A DNA stretch of 64,000 nucleotides, taken from contig CALTTG010000006.1 in NCBI GenBank assembly GCA_943908475.1, positions 1-64,000 on the forward strand, read 5' to 3'. The position numbers were made by a program, and so were the translations under genes. Below, piece by piece: positions 26,630 to 37,300 of the stretch. This DNA is from an uncultured Burkholderiales bacterium. GTDB taxonomy: Bacteria > Pseudomonadota > Gammaproteobacteria > Burkholderiales > Burkholderiaceae_C. Under the pieces are notes generated by a model that saw nothing but the letters and a program-made list of their open reading frames with translations, was not told where the DNA came from and did not search any database. Within the stretch, counting starts at the first letter, position 1. The number at the start of each line of letters is the position of its first letter.

Positions 26630-27200
26630 GGGCAGCGTCCTGTGGCGGGGTCTTCGATGCCGGCCAGCTCACCACGGGCAGATCGATCGAGCGGCCCCCG
26701 GGCTGGGGCGGGTGTTCCCACAACGTGCCTGCACGCGCTGCCGGCTGCTGGTAGTACAGCTTCATGGCGTGGTCGCGCACCAGCTCAAAGAACCGGCGCT
26801 GCGGCGACTCCCAAGGCGCTTGCGACATCCACACCGCCAGTTGCTCGCGCTCGTCGTCGGTGAGCCCAGCCAGCCCCTCAGGGTGGTAACGGTCGAGCCA
26901 TTGGCAACCGAACTGCACGAGTTGTGCATACGCATCGTCCAGCAGCGATTCCGCCCACAACTGGCGATCGACCCCCAGGGCCGAGGCCGAAGGTGTGAGC
27001 TCGTCGGCAGGGATGAGGTGGTCCAGCCAGAGCGTCCAGGTGCGCGGCATGACCGCTTGGCGTGAGGCCGACTTGGCGGGTCGGGCGGCCAGCGCATCAC
27101 GGGAGGCCAGCCAGCTCCACAACCCGGTGCCAGACAGGGCTTGGAGGAACCAGCGACGTCGCCAGGCGCCAGCGAGAGGAGACACATCAAAAGCATTCAT
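26622..27200 (-). CDS. Gluconate 2-dehydrogenase subunit 3 family protein
   Basis: 192 residues. The N-terminus carries a twin-arginine signal (RRRWFLQALSGTGLW, then ASRDALAARP). The mature part has the subunit-3 pattern: LDHLIPADELTPSASALGV, QLVQFGCQWLD, LTDDEREQLAVWM, and FELVRDHAMKLYYQQP. It is the small partner of the GMC flavoprotein, its gene overlapping by 8 nt, and likely carries the folded complex out through Tat. Start at the ATG giving MNAFDVSP; an upstream open extension is not signal-like. Confidence 0.87.
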   Translation of the reverse strand: MNAFDVSPLAGAWRRRWFLQALSGTGLWSWLASRDALAARPAKSASRQAVMPRTWTLWLDHLIPADELTPSASALGVDRQLWAESLLDDAYAQLVQFGCQWLDRYHPEGLAGLTDDEREQLAVWMSQAPWESPQRRFFELVRDHAMKLYYQQPAARAGTLWEHPPQPGGRSIDLPVVSWPASKTPPQDAAHV

Positions 27201-27310
27201 GCGAGACAGACTACCGCAGGTGTGGCACCCTGACACAGGGCTAACCCTGATCCCTGGGGATGTCCCCCCACCTAGCATGGTGAAAACGACCCTCTCTCGG
27301 AGCGATCACC

Positions 27311-29224
<1,914 letters not shown>

Positions 29225-29233
29225 GCCCTGCCC

Positions 29234-30487
29234 TCACAAGGCCACTTGGTGGATCACTTCCCGCACACGCGGGTAGATTTCGTTCTGCCAGCGCCGGCCG
29301 CTGAACACGCCGTAATGGCCCACACCGGTCTGCACATGGTGGTTGCGCAAGTAGGGTCGAATGCTGCTGCACAGATCCTGCGCGGCGACGGTTTGCCCGA
29401 CCGAGCAAATGTCGTCACGCTCGCCTTCCACCGTGAACAGGGCTGACTTCCGAATGGCGCGGGGCTCGACCTTCTCACCTCGGAAGGTGAGCTCGCCGCG
29501 AGGCAAGTCGTAGGTCTGAAACACCTTGCCCACGGTCTCGAGGTAGAACTCGGCCGGCAGGTCGGCCACGGCAAAGTACTCTTCGTAAAACGCTTTGACC
29601 GATTCGGCCTTGGCGTGCTCCCCATCGCGGATGTTGACCTGCAGGTCTTCGAAGGCCTTGAGGTGGCGCGGCATGTTCATGCCCATGAACGCCGACAGCT
29701 GAACAAACCCCGGATACACCTTGCGGCCCGCGCCCTTTTGCGTGCGAGGCACCGTGTGGATCATGTTTTCTCGGAACCAGGCGATGTCTTTGCTGGTCGC
29801 CAATTCATTGACCGAGGTGGGGTTCACGCGGCAATCGATGGGGCCCGCCATCAAAGTCAGGCTGCGCGGTTGGGCCGGGTGGTTGTCTTGCGCCATCAAG
29901 GCCGTGGCGGCCAGCGAGGCCACACAGGGCTGGCAAATGGCCATCAAGTGCGCCCCCGGGCCCATCTTGGCCAGGAACCGAATCAGGTGGTCGGTGTAAT
30001 CGTCCAGCCCAAACGCGCCATGCTTGAGCGGCACATCGCGGGCGTTGTACCAATCGGTGATGTAGACATCATGGTCTTGCAACAAGGTGCGCACGGTGTC
30101 GCGCAGCAAGGTCGCGAAATGCCCTGACATGGGGGCCACAAGCAGCACCGGGGGCTGATCAAGGTCGCGGTCTTTCTTGAAGTGCAGCAAGGTGCCAAAG
30201 GGCGTGACCATCACAGCCTCTTCGGTGATGCCGCAACTCAAGCCCTGGCTGATCACCTCGGTGATGCCGAAGGGCGGGCGGGTGTGGGTGAGGCGGCAGC
30301 GTGAAAACACATCGCTGCTGGCCGCCACATGCCGGGTCAACATGCCGCCGGTGAAGAGCTCGCGCCAGGAGGGTGCACCGGGTTCGTGCCGGGGCAACAC
30401 ATGGTGCAGCCATTCAGCGCCTTGCCGAGCCATGGCCTGCCAAGGGGCCATGAACATGTGTTGCGCGTCGTAGCTTGCGTAGAGCAT
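29234..30487 (-). CDS. phaZ: Intracellular polyhydroxyalkanoate depolymerase
   Basis: 417 residues, cytosolic and granule-associated, mobilising native PHB. The lipase-like box uses cysteine instead of serine (C185 in AICQPCVA), as in Ralstonia PhaZ1. Further family marks are MLYASYDAQHMFMAPW at the N-terminus, VLLVAPMSGHFATLLRDTVR, VYITDWYNARDVPL, and the C-terminal HYGVFSGRRWQNEIYP with the catalytic His. The frame is open 78 codons further, but the MLYASYD start is family-typical. Converges on prpE with 9 nt between. Confidence 0.95.
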   Translation of the reverse strand: MLYASYDAQHMFMAPWQAMARQGAEWLHHVLPRHEPGAPSWRELFTGGMLTRHVAASSDVFSRCRLTHTRPPFGITEVISQGLSCGITEEAVMVTPFGTLLHFKKDRDLDQPPVLLVAPMSGHFATLLRDTVRTLLQDHDVYITDWYNARDVPLKHGAFGLDDYTDHLIRFLAKMGPGAHLMAICQPCVASLAATALMAQDNHPAQPRSLTLMAGPIDCRVNPTSVNELATSKDIAWFRENMIHTVPRTQKGAGRKVYPGFVQLSAFMGMNMPRHLKAFEDLQVNIRDGEHAKAESVKAFYEEYFAVADLPAEFYLETVGKVFQTYDLPRGELTFRGEKVEPRAIRKSALFTVEGERDDICSVGQTVAAQDLCSSIRPYLRNHHVQTGVGHYGVFSGRRWQNEIYPRVREVIHQVAL

Positions 30488-30611
30488 CAGATCCCCAAGG
30501 AGTACCACTGAGCTCACACGCTGCAAGTTACAGGCCAGCATGCCCCTGGCACGTGGCTTGCTGCGTCCCATGCTGCCGAGTCGAGACCTGCCCACAACAC
30601 CCCCACACGCC

Positions 30612-31346
30612 ATGGCCACCACCGCTGCCCCCCGCAAGACCGCCAAGCCTTCGGCGAAAGCCGCTGCCAAGTCTGTCGCGCCACCGGTCGCCGCCAAGGC
30701 GGTGCTCACGATCACCAGCAAAAACTACTCATCGTGGTCGCTGCGCGGCTGGCTGATGGCTCGCTTCGCCGGGCTGGACTTCGACGAGCGCGTGCTACCG
30801 CCCGATGATCCGGCCAACCGGGCCGACCTGTTGCTGCTCTCGTCGTCGATCCGGGTGCCGGATCTGCGGGTGGGTGATGTCCATGTGTGGGACACCCTGG
30901 CCATTGGCGAGTACCTGCACGAAAACTTCCCCAAGGCGGGTTTGCTGCCCACCGACCCCAAGGCTCGGGCGCATTGCCGCGCCATTTGCGGCGAAATGCA
31001 TTCGGGGTTTGCGTCGCTGCGTTCGGCCCTGCCCATGAACTTGCGGGCGCACTTTCCGAAGTTCAAAGTGTGGTCGCGCGCGCAAGCCGACATCGACCGC
31101 ATCACCACCATCTGGCGCGAATGCATCGACGCGCATGGTGGCCCCTTCTTGTTTGGCAAACAGCCAACCCTCGCCGACGCGATGTACGCACCGGTGTGCA
31201 CCCGGCTGAAAACCTACGACGTGAAGGTGGATCCCGTCAGCCAGGCTTACTGCGACACCATGCTGTCGCAACCGGAGATGAAGGCCTGGATCAAGGCGGC
31301 ACTCGCCGAGCCCGCCGACATTGACGAGCTCGACGTCGAGTTTTGA
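30612..31346 (+). CDS. Glutathione S-transferase family protein
   Basis: 244 residues. A 35-residue Ala/Lys-rich leader (TAAPRKTAKPSAKAAAKSVA) precedes a thioredoxin-fold N-domain beginning TITSKNYSSWSLRGWLMARF, the variant in which NYSSWS provides the active-site Ser. The C-terminal helical domain has WDTLAIGEYLHENFP and GPFLFGKQPTLADAMYAPVC. The basic leader is unusual for a GST and resembles lysine/alanine-rich tails of other proteins in this lineage; it may be an overcalled start, but no later good start precedes the GST domain. Its stop abuts the cupin stop (TGA/TCA, 31344-31349). Confidence 0.87.
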   Translation: MATTAAPRKTAKPSAKAAAKSVAPPVAAKAVLTITSKNYSSWSLRGWLMARFAGLDFDERVLPPDDPANRADLLLLSSSIRVPDLRVGDVHVWDTLAIGEYLHENFPKAGLLPTDPKARAHCRAICGEMHSGFASLRSALPMNLRAHFPKFKVWSRAQADIDRITTIWRECIDAHGGPFLFGKQPTLADAMYAPVCTRLKTYDVKVDPVSQAYCDTMLSQPEMKAWIKAALAEPADIDELDVEF

Positions 31347-31775
31347 TCAAGCCCAGGGAGTGGAGGGTGGCACCTCGCACACCGGGGGCACATCCACGGT
31401 CCCAAAATCTGCCGGGCTCACGATTTCCAGGTATTCCATGTCCGGCGAATAATCGAAGAGGTAGTGCCGGACACCGGGCCGCTGGTGCACGCAATCACCG
31501 GCCTTGACCAGCGTTTCCTGGTCTTCGTACATGAAGCGGGCCCAACCTTTGGTCATGATGACGATCTGGAACTCGGCCTCATGCCGGTGCCAACCGGTCC
31601 CGCCTTCGGGCGGCCGCTCGGGGTTGGCCTTGACCAGGTGGGCCACCACCTTGCCATTGGTGGCGTCTTTCACGCCCAGATCGCGGTAAAGGAAGAAATC
31701 TCGCAACCCGCCGCCCGTGAAATCGGTGTCCTGCTCGCGAATGTGAGAAAACTTGGTGGAGGTGGTGTCCAGCAT
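31347..31775 (-). CDS. Cupin domain protein
   Basis: 142 residues, one cupin barrel. Metal ligands are visible in GTGWHRHEAEFQIVIMTKGW (cupin motif 1) and in the C-terminal motif 2 HQRPGVRHYLFDYSPDMEYL. Ribosome-binding AAAGGGG precedes the ATG at 31775. Convergent with the GST gene and transcribed alone. Substrate or dioxygenase activity unknown. Confidence 0.82.
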   Translation of the reverse strand: MLDTTSTKFSHIREQDTDFTGGGLRDFFLYRDLGVKDATNGKVVAHLVKANPERPPEGGTGWHRHEAEFQIVIMTKGWARFMYEDQETLVKAGDCVHQRPGVRHYLFDYSPDMEYLEIVSPADFGTVDVPPVCEVPPSTPWA

Positions 31776-31955
31776 GGTGCGCCCCTTTCGACGATGTTGA
31801 CCATGGCCGAAAAACACGCATCAAACATGCCGCCCCACGGCGGTTCGTGGCCGCACTGACTCGGGCCGCCATCGCCCCGACATGCGCCACAGCGAACGTG
31901 TACAGCCCAGAAGAACACCGGCACAATGCAGGTTTGAACCAACGATGTGCGCAGC

Positions 31956-32693
31956 ATGGCCGCTGCGCTGCACCACATGACCGCTGCGATTGCCCTGACC
32001 GATTCCGAAATCCACGAAATCGACGAACTCCTGGCCCTGGTGCCGGAACCCTACGAAACGCTGGATGCGGTCATTTTGGATGGCTACCTGTGTGGCGTGC
32101 TGGTGCAACCAGTGCTGCTCACGCCCGAGCAATGGCTGCCCCCCATCTTTGGCACCGAAGGCATTCCAGAACCTGGCCCCAAGTGGACCGACAAGCAGCA
32201 CAACCGCCTGCTCACCCTGATTCAGCGCCGTCACGATGAATTGCTGCGTGGCATCCTGGAAGAAGGCTGGTTCGACCCGCTGGTGCCACTGGTGGAAGAC
32301 GACGATGGCAAACCCCTGACGGGCAAAGATGCCTTCGAAGGTCTCGGCTACTGGGTGGCAGGTTTCGAATGGGCCCTGGCCAACTTCCCCCAACTGGAAG
32401 AAGCCTCCTTGAGCGGTGTGCCCGACCTGTTGGACAGCCTGTGGCGCCACCTGCCCGAGCAAGACGATGTGCAAAAGCAGATGACCAAGGCCCTGGACGA
32501 AGAGCACCCGCTCAAGAACCTGGACGAAGCCATCGAAGCCCTGGTGTTCGACGTGGTCGACTTGGCCAACATCGGCATCGCCGAGCGTCACAAGGTGACC
32601 ACTGTGGTGCGTGAAGGCCCCAAGGTCGGTCGCAATGACCCCTGCACGTGCGGCAGCGGCAAGAAATACAAGAACTGCCACGGTGCCAACTGA
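31956..32693 (+). CDS. UPF0149 (YgfB/YecA) family protein with a SEC-C zinc motif
   Basis: 245 residues. N-terminal YecA-like helical domain (IHEIDELLALVPEPYETLDA, VILDGYLCGVLVQPV, GFEWALANFP). The C-terminal 22 residues form a SEC-C zinc finger, GRNDPCTCGSGKKYKNCHG, as at the end of SecA. Family members bind SecA or ribosome-associated partners in some bacteria; function here is unproven. ATG at 31956 or at 31977 (giving MTAAIALTD) could start translation; neither has a clear ribosome-binding site. Confidence 0.85.
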   Translation: MAAALHHMTAAIALTDSEIHEIDELLALVPEPYETLDAVILDGYLCGVLVQPVLLTPEQWLPPIFGTEGIPEPGPKWTDKQHNRLLTLIQRRHDELLRGILEEGWFDPLVPLVEDDDGKPLTGKDAFEGLGYWVAGFEWALANFPQLEEASLSGVPDLLDSLWRHLPEQDDVQKQMTKALDEEHPLKNLDEAIEALVFDVVDLANIGIAERHKVTTVVREGPKVGRNDPCTCGSGKKYKNCHGAN

Positions 32694-32705
32694 TCTGTTG
32701 CTGAC

Positions 32706-33485
32706 TTGAAGATCCAGATCCTCTCGGACCTGCACCTCGAAACCGAGCAGGTGGCCTGCCAGCCCGCACCCGGTGCGGATCTGCTGGTGCTGGCCGGTGA
32801 CATCGACAGCCACTGGCGCGGCCTGGCGCAATTCCAAGGCTGGCCTGTGCCAGTGATCTTCGTGCCGGGCAACCATGAATTTGACCGGCGCGATGTCGAT
32901 GCGGCCTTGCAGGGCCTTCGCGAGCACTGCGAGTCGCTGGGCATCACCTTGCTGGACCGAGAGGAGCTCACGCTCAGCGCACCCGATGGCCGCCGCATCC
33001 GGGTGCTGGGCTGCACCCGCTGGTCTGACTTCGAGCTGTTTGGCGAGGCGGCACGCCCCAAGGTCACTCGGGCGGCCACCTACTACGTCAAAGTCATGCA
33101 GTCCACGCGCGACGGATTGCCCTTCGATGCCCACGCGGTGCGCGAAGAAGCACTGGCCCACCGGCAATGGCTGCACGATGCCTTGTCACGCCACGCCGAG
33201 CCAGAGCAACCCTGGGATGCCACCGTGGTGATCACCCACTTCGGTCCGAGCCTGCTGAGCGCAGACCCCCGTTATGGTCGGCAACCCGGCACCGCCAGCT
33301 TCTGCAATGCCGACGACGACCTGCTGCCCTTGGCCGACCTGTGGATCCATGGTCACCTGCACTGCCGGCACGACTACCGCGTCTCACACGAGCGGGGCCA
33401 GACCCGTGTGGTGAGCAATGCCCGGGGACACAGCCACAAACAAGAAGCGCTGGGTTGGGACCCTTTGTTCTGCATCACACTTTGA
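32706..33485 (+). CDS. Calcineurin-like metallophosphoesterase
   Basis: 259 residues. Metallophosphoesterase motifs in order: ILSDLHLE (D-x-H), LLVLAGDIDSH (GDxxD-like), FVPGNHEFD (GNHE), VVITHFGPS, and WIHGHLHCRHDYRV (GHxH). The start codon is TTG at 32706 (L-K-I-Q-I-L pattern of the family begins there), 12 nt after the YecA-type stop, so the two are likely cotranscribed. Substrate cannot be predicted. Confidence 0.88.
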   Translation: MKIQILSDLHLETEQVACQPAPGADLLVLAGDIDSHWRGLAQFQGWPVPVIFVPGNHEFDRRDVDAALQGLREHCESLGITLLDREELTLSAPDGRRIRVLGCTRWSDFELFGEAARPKVTRAATYYVKVMQSTRDGLPFDAHAVREEALAHRQWLHDALSRHAEPEQPWDATVVITHFGPSLLSADPRYGRQPGTASFCNADDDLLPLADLWIHGHLHCRHDYRVSHERGQTRVVSNARGHSHKQEALGWDPLFCITL

Positions 33486-33560
33486 CGCCTTGAGGCCCGA
33501 GCGGGTCATGCAGGCCCACTACACTGAAGGCTTGAAACCATCACAACTAGGAGCGGTTCC

Positions 33561-33983
33561 ATGAAGATTTTGTTGCCTGTCGACGGTAGCCCGTTCACCA
33601 AGCGCATGCTGGCCTGGCTGAGCACCCACGAAGAGTGGCTCAGTGGCTCGCACCAATTCACGGTGCTGACGGTCACCCCTGCGATCCCGCCCCACGCCGC
33701 GTCGGTGTTCAGCGCCGAAGACCTCAAGGGCTACTACAACGACAGCGCCGAGGCCGTGTTCAAACCCATCCGCAAGTTCCTGGCCAAGCACGACATGGCC
33801 ACGAAGTACGAAGCCAAGGTGGGTCATGCCCCCGAGGTCATCGCCAAGATGGCCGACAAAGGCAAGTTCGACCTCGTCATCATGGGTTCACATGGCCATG
33901 GCAACCTGATGAACCTGATCATGGGTTCGGTCGTCACGCAAGTGATGGCTCGCAGCAAGGTACCCGTGCTGCTGGTGCGCTGA
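33561..33983 (+). CDS. Universal stress protein (UspA family)
   Basis: 140 residues, one Usp domain. ATP-binding type: MKILLPVDGS at the N-terminus and GSHGHGNLMNLIMGSVVTQV (G-2x-G-9x-G-S/T-like), ending VPVLLVR. A good ribosome-binding site (AGGAG) precedes the ATG. Single gene; dimeric cytosolic stress protein. An inverted repeat (33992-34030) just downstream may end transcription. Confidence 0.93.
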   Translation: MKILLPVDGSPFTKRMLAWLSTHEEWLSGSHQFTVLTVTPAIPPHAASVFSAEDLKGYYNDSAEAVFKPIRKFLAKHDMATKYEAKVGHAPEVIAKMADKGKFDLVIMGSHGHGNLMNLIMGSVVTQVMARSKVPVLLVR

Positions 33984-33991
33984 AGCGCCTC

Positions 33992-34030
33992 GATCAGCCT
34001 CGCGTGCGACGCCACCGCGAGAGGCTGATC
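33992..34030. repeat. Inverted repeat after the universal stress gene
   Basis: GATCAGCCT (33992-34000) and AGGCTGATC (34022-34030) are exact complements. Adjoining CGCG blocks extend the stem with a 2-nt bulge. It overlaps the 3' end of the PEP-CTERM remnant. It could act as a terminator for the stress-protein gene, though no U-run follows. Confidence 0.4.
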
Positions 34031-34245
34031 ACCCCCAGGCACGCCGCCATCATGGCGTAAGTGCCCGGCTCGGGGACCGCCGTCACCACCGCCCCCACCT
34101 CGGGCGGCCGCGTGAACGTCAAGGTGTCGAGCATGTAGGCATCGCCCGACCATCCAAACGCGAAGGTCTACCCCACCAGCGCATGTTGCGCACGTTGCCA
34201 AACAGGCCATCACCGACGCCCGGCGATGCTGAAAAATTCAAACAG
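33994..34245 (-). pseudogene. Decayed PEP-CTERM protein gene
   Basis: The minus strand ends in a textbook PEP-CTERM sorting signal: AVPEPGTYAMMAACLGVISL followed by the basic tail SRWRRTRG and a stop at 33994. Upstream, FAFGWSGDAYMLDTLTF continues to an in-frame stop near 34168. In another frame the preceding sequence reads GVGDGLFGNVRNMRWWG, so a frameshift separates two halves of one ancestral protein. Farther upstream, another stop is met near 34250 and no start region is found. Confidence 0.7.
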
Positions 34246-34389
34246 GGTTGTCACCCGACCCAGCGCTTGTTCACACCTCCGCCAAGGCTTTGACACCCTT
34301 GGGGCAGGCATTTTCTGCATGGCGAATGCCACCCGCGGAAGTCCCTAGAATGCTTGGCCCACCCGTTCAACCTCGCAGCAAGGTGCCCC

Positions 34390-37300
34390 ATGTCCGACAT
34401 CCGCATCCGCGGTGCACGCCAGCACAACCTCAAGAACCTGGACCTCGACATCCGCACCGGTGAATTGACCGTGGTGACGGGGCCCAGTGGCTCTGGGAAA
34501 TCGTCCCTGGTGTTCGACACCCTGTATGCGGAAGGGCAACGTCGCTATGTCGAAACGTTCAGCGCCTACGCGCGCCAGTTCCTCGACCGCATGGACCGCC
34601 CCGCCGTTGACCGCGTGGAAGGCGTGCCGCCGGCCATCGCCATCGACCAGACCAACCCGGTTCGCACCTCACGCTCCACCGTGGGCACGATGACGGAGCT
34701 GAACGATCACCTCAAGCTGTTGTTCGCGAGGGCCGGTCGGCTCTTCGACCAAGACACCGGTCAACCGGTTCAGGAAGACAGCCCGGCATCGGTCTACCGG
34801 ACGTTGTTGGAGCGATGCAGCGCCACGCCCGGCGGTCGTCGGGTGGTCATCACCTTTGCCGCCGAGCTGCCCGCCAACACCTCGCCCGCGCAAATGGAAG
34901 AGTGGTTGTCGGCCAGCGGTTTCTCCAAGGTGCAGGCCCAACGCCCCCTTTCACGCGCCGATGGCAGCGAGCGGCTGGTGCTCGATGTGGTGGCCGACCG
35001 CTTCCGCATCGGCGCGGACCCCAGTGGTGCCGACCTGGACCGCCCCCGCGTGATGGAAGCCCTGGAGGTGGCGTTCAAGCGTGGCAGCGGCCACATCACG
35101 GTCTATGCCCTGCCCGAGTCAGGCCAGGAGGCCGAACCTGAACTGTGGCGCTACTCCAGCGGCCTGCATTGCCCCGACAGTGGTCGCCGCTACAGCACAC
35201 CCACGCCGGGCATGTTCTCGTTCAATTCGGCGGCTGGGGCCTGCCCGCACTGCCGCGGCTTTGGCCGTGTGATCGGGGTGGACTGGGGCCTGGTCATTCC
35301 CGACGGTCGCAAAACGCTGCGCAATGGCGCCATCAAAACCATCCAGACCCCGGCCTGGGAAGAAATCCAAACGGACCTGATCAAGCACGCGGGCGATGCC
35401 GGCATCCCCCGCGACACCGCTTGGTCTCAGATGACCCCGGAGCACAAGCAGTGGGTGATCCAGGGCGACCCAACCTACAAGGGAAACTGGAACAAGCAGT
35501 GGTACGGGCTCACCCGCTTCTTCGAGTACCTGGAGACCAAGGCCTACAAGATGCACATCCGGGTGCTGCTGTCGAAGTACCGCAGTTACACCACCTGTCC
35601 GCATTGCGATGGGGCCCGCTTGCAATTGGAATCGCTGATGTGGCGCCTGGGCACGCAGGCCGATGCCGATGCCGTGCTCGCCCCCTCGTTGCGCACCCTG
35701 CCCAAGGGCGCTGCCCTGACGCGCACCGTGCTCGAGGGTCTGCCGGGCCTGAACCTGCACGACATCATGCTGCTGCCGATTTCTCAGCTGCAGCGGTTTT
35801 TTTCGTTCGTGACGCTGCCGGGCGCCGATCAAGCCCATGGGGACCATGAAGCCCTCAAGCTCTTGCTGGACGAGATCCGAACCCGCCTGAAGTACCTGGT
35901 CGATGTGGGCCTGGGTTACCTCACACTCGACCGTCAAAGCCGCACGCTGTCGGGCGGTGAGGTGCAGCGCATCAACCTGACCACGGCCTTGGGCACCTCC
36001 CTGGTCAACACCCTGTTCGTGCTCGACGAGCCCAGCATCGGCCTGCACCCGCGCGACATGGACCGCATCAACGTGGCCATGCAACGCCTGGTCGATGCCG
36101 GCAACACCTTGGTGGTGGTGGAGCACGACCCGGCCGTGATGCTGGCCGCCGACCGCATCATCGACCTGGGTCCCGGTCCCGGTCATCAGGGCGGCCGCAT
36201 CGTGTTCGACGGCACCCCCGAAGACCTCAAACAAGCGGAGACCCTCACCGGTGCCTACCTGGGCGCGCGGCGCACCATCGGCATGGGCAAGCGCCGCCCG
36301 GTGGAAGACCACACCCCGCGACTGATCCTGCAAGGGGCTCGGCAGCACAACCTCAAGAACCTGAACATCGACATTCCCTTGCAACGGCTGGTGGGGGTCA
36401 CCGGGGTGTCGGGCTCGGGCAAATCAACCCTGGTGCAAGACATCCTGCACCCTGCCCTGCTGCGCCATTTCGGCCTGGCCACCGAAAGCCCCGGCGAACA
36501 CGACGACCTGCTCGGGGCCGACTGGTTGAGCGCGGTCAATTTCGTGGACCAATCGCCCATTGGCAAAACCGCACGCTCCAACCCGGCCAGCTATGTGGGG
36601 GCCTTCGATGCGGTGCGCACCCTGTTTGCCGTCACCCCGCTGGCGCGCGAGCGCAAGTACACCGCCGGCACCTTCAGCTTCAATGCGGGCACGGGGCGCT
36701 GCCCCACCTGTGGTGGCTCTGGCTTCGAGCACGTGGAAATGCAGTTCCTCAGCGACGTCTACTTGCGCTGCCCAGACTGCGATGGCACGCGCTTTCGGGC
36801 AGAGGTGCGCGAGGTCACCATCGAGCGCCTGAACCGTGCTCTGTCGATCTCCGACGTCTTGGAGCTGACCGTGGCCGAAGCGCTCAAGCTGTTCGCGCAA
36901 GACGTCGATGTGGCCCGGGCCCTGCAGCCCTTGGCCGATGTCGGTCTGGACTACGTCAAACTGGGTCAGCCCGTGCCCACCTTGTCGGGTGGTGAGGCCC
37001 AGCGATTGAAGCTGGCCGGTCACTTGGTGGAAAGCGCCGCACAGGCCAGCAAGAGCGGCCAACGCATGGCCAAAAAGGGCACGCTCTTCATGTTCGACGA
37101 GCCGACCACAGGCCTGCACTTCGACGACATCGCCAAGTTGATGCGCGCCTTCGGCCGCCTGCTCGATGCGGGCCACTCCATCGTGCTGATCGAGCACAAC
37201 CTCGATGTGATCAGGGCCTGCGACTGGCTGATCGAACTCGGTCCGGAAGGCGGTGACGCGGGCGGACAACTCGTGGCCACCGGGGCACCGGAGCAGGTGC

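Noticed and set aside
27201..27310. Short CCCTG/CAGGG repeats between the GMC unit and prpE
   Set aside because: Arms are only 5 nt and occur in GC-rich sequence; too weak to call an operator.
31344..31349. TGATCA shared by two stop codons between GST and cupin genes as a regulatory palindrome
   Set aside because: The 6-bp palindrome is fully explained by two abutting convergent stop codons (TGA and TCA).
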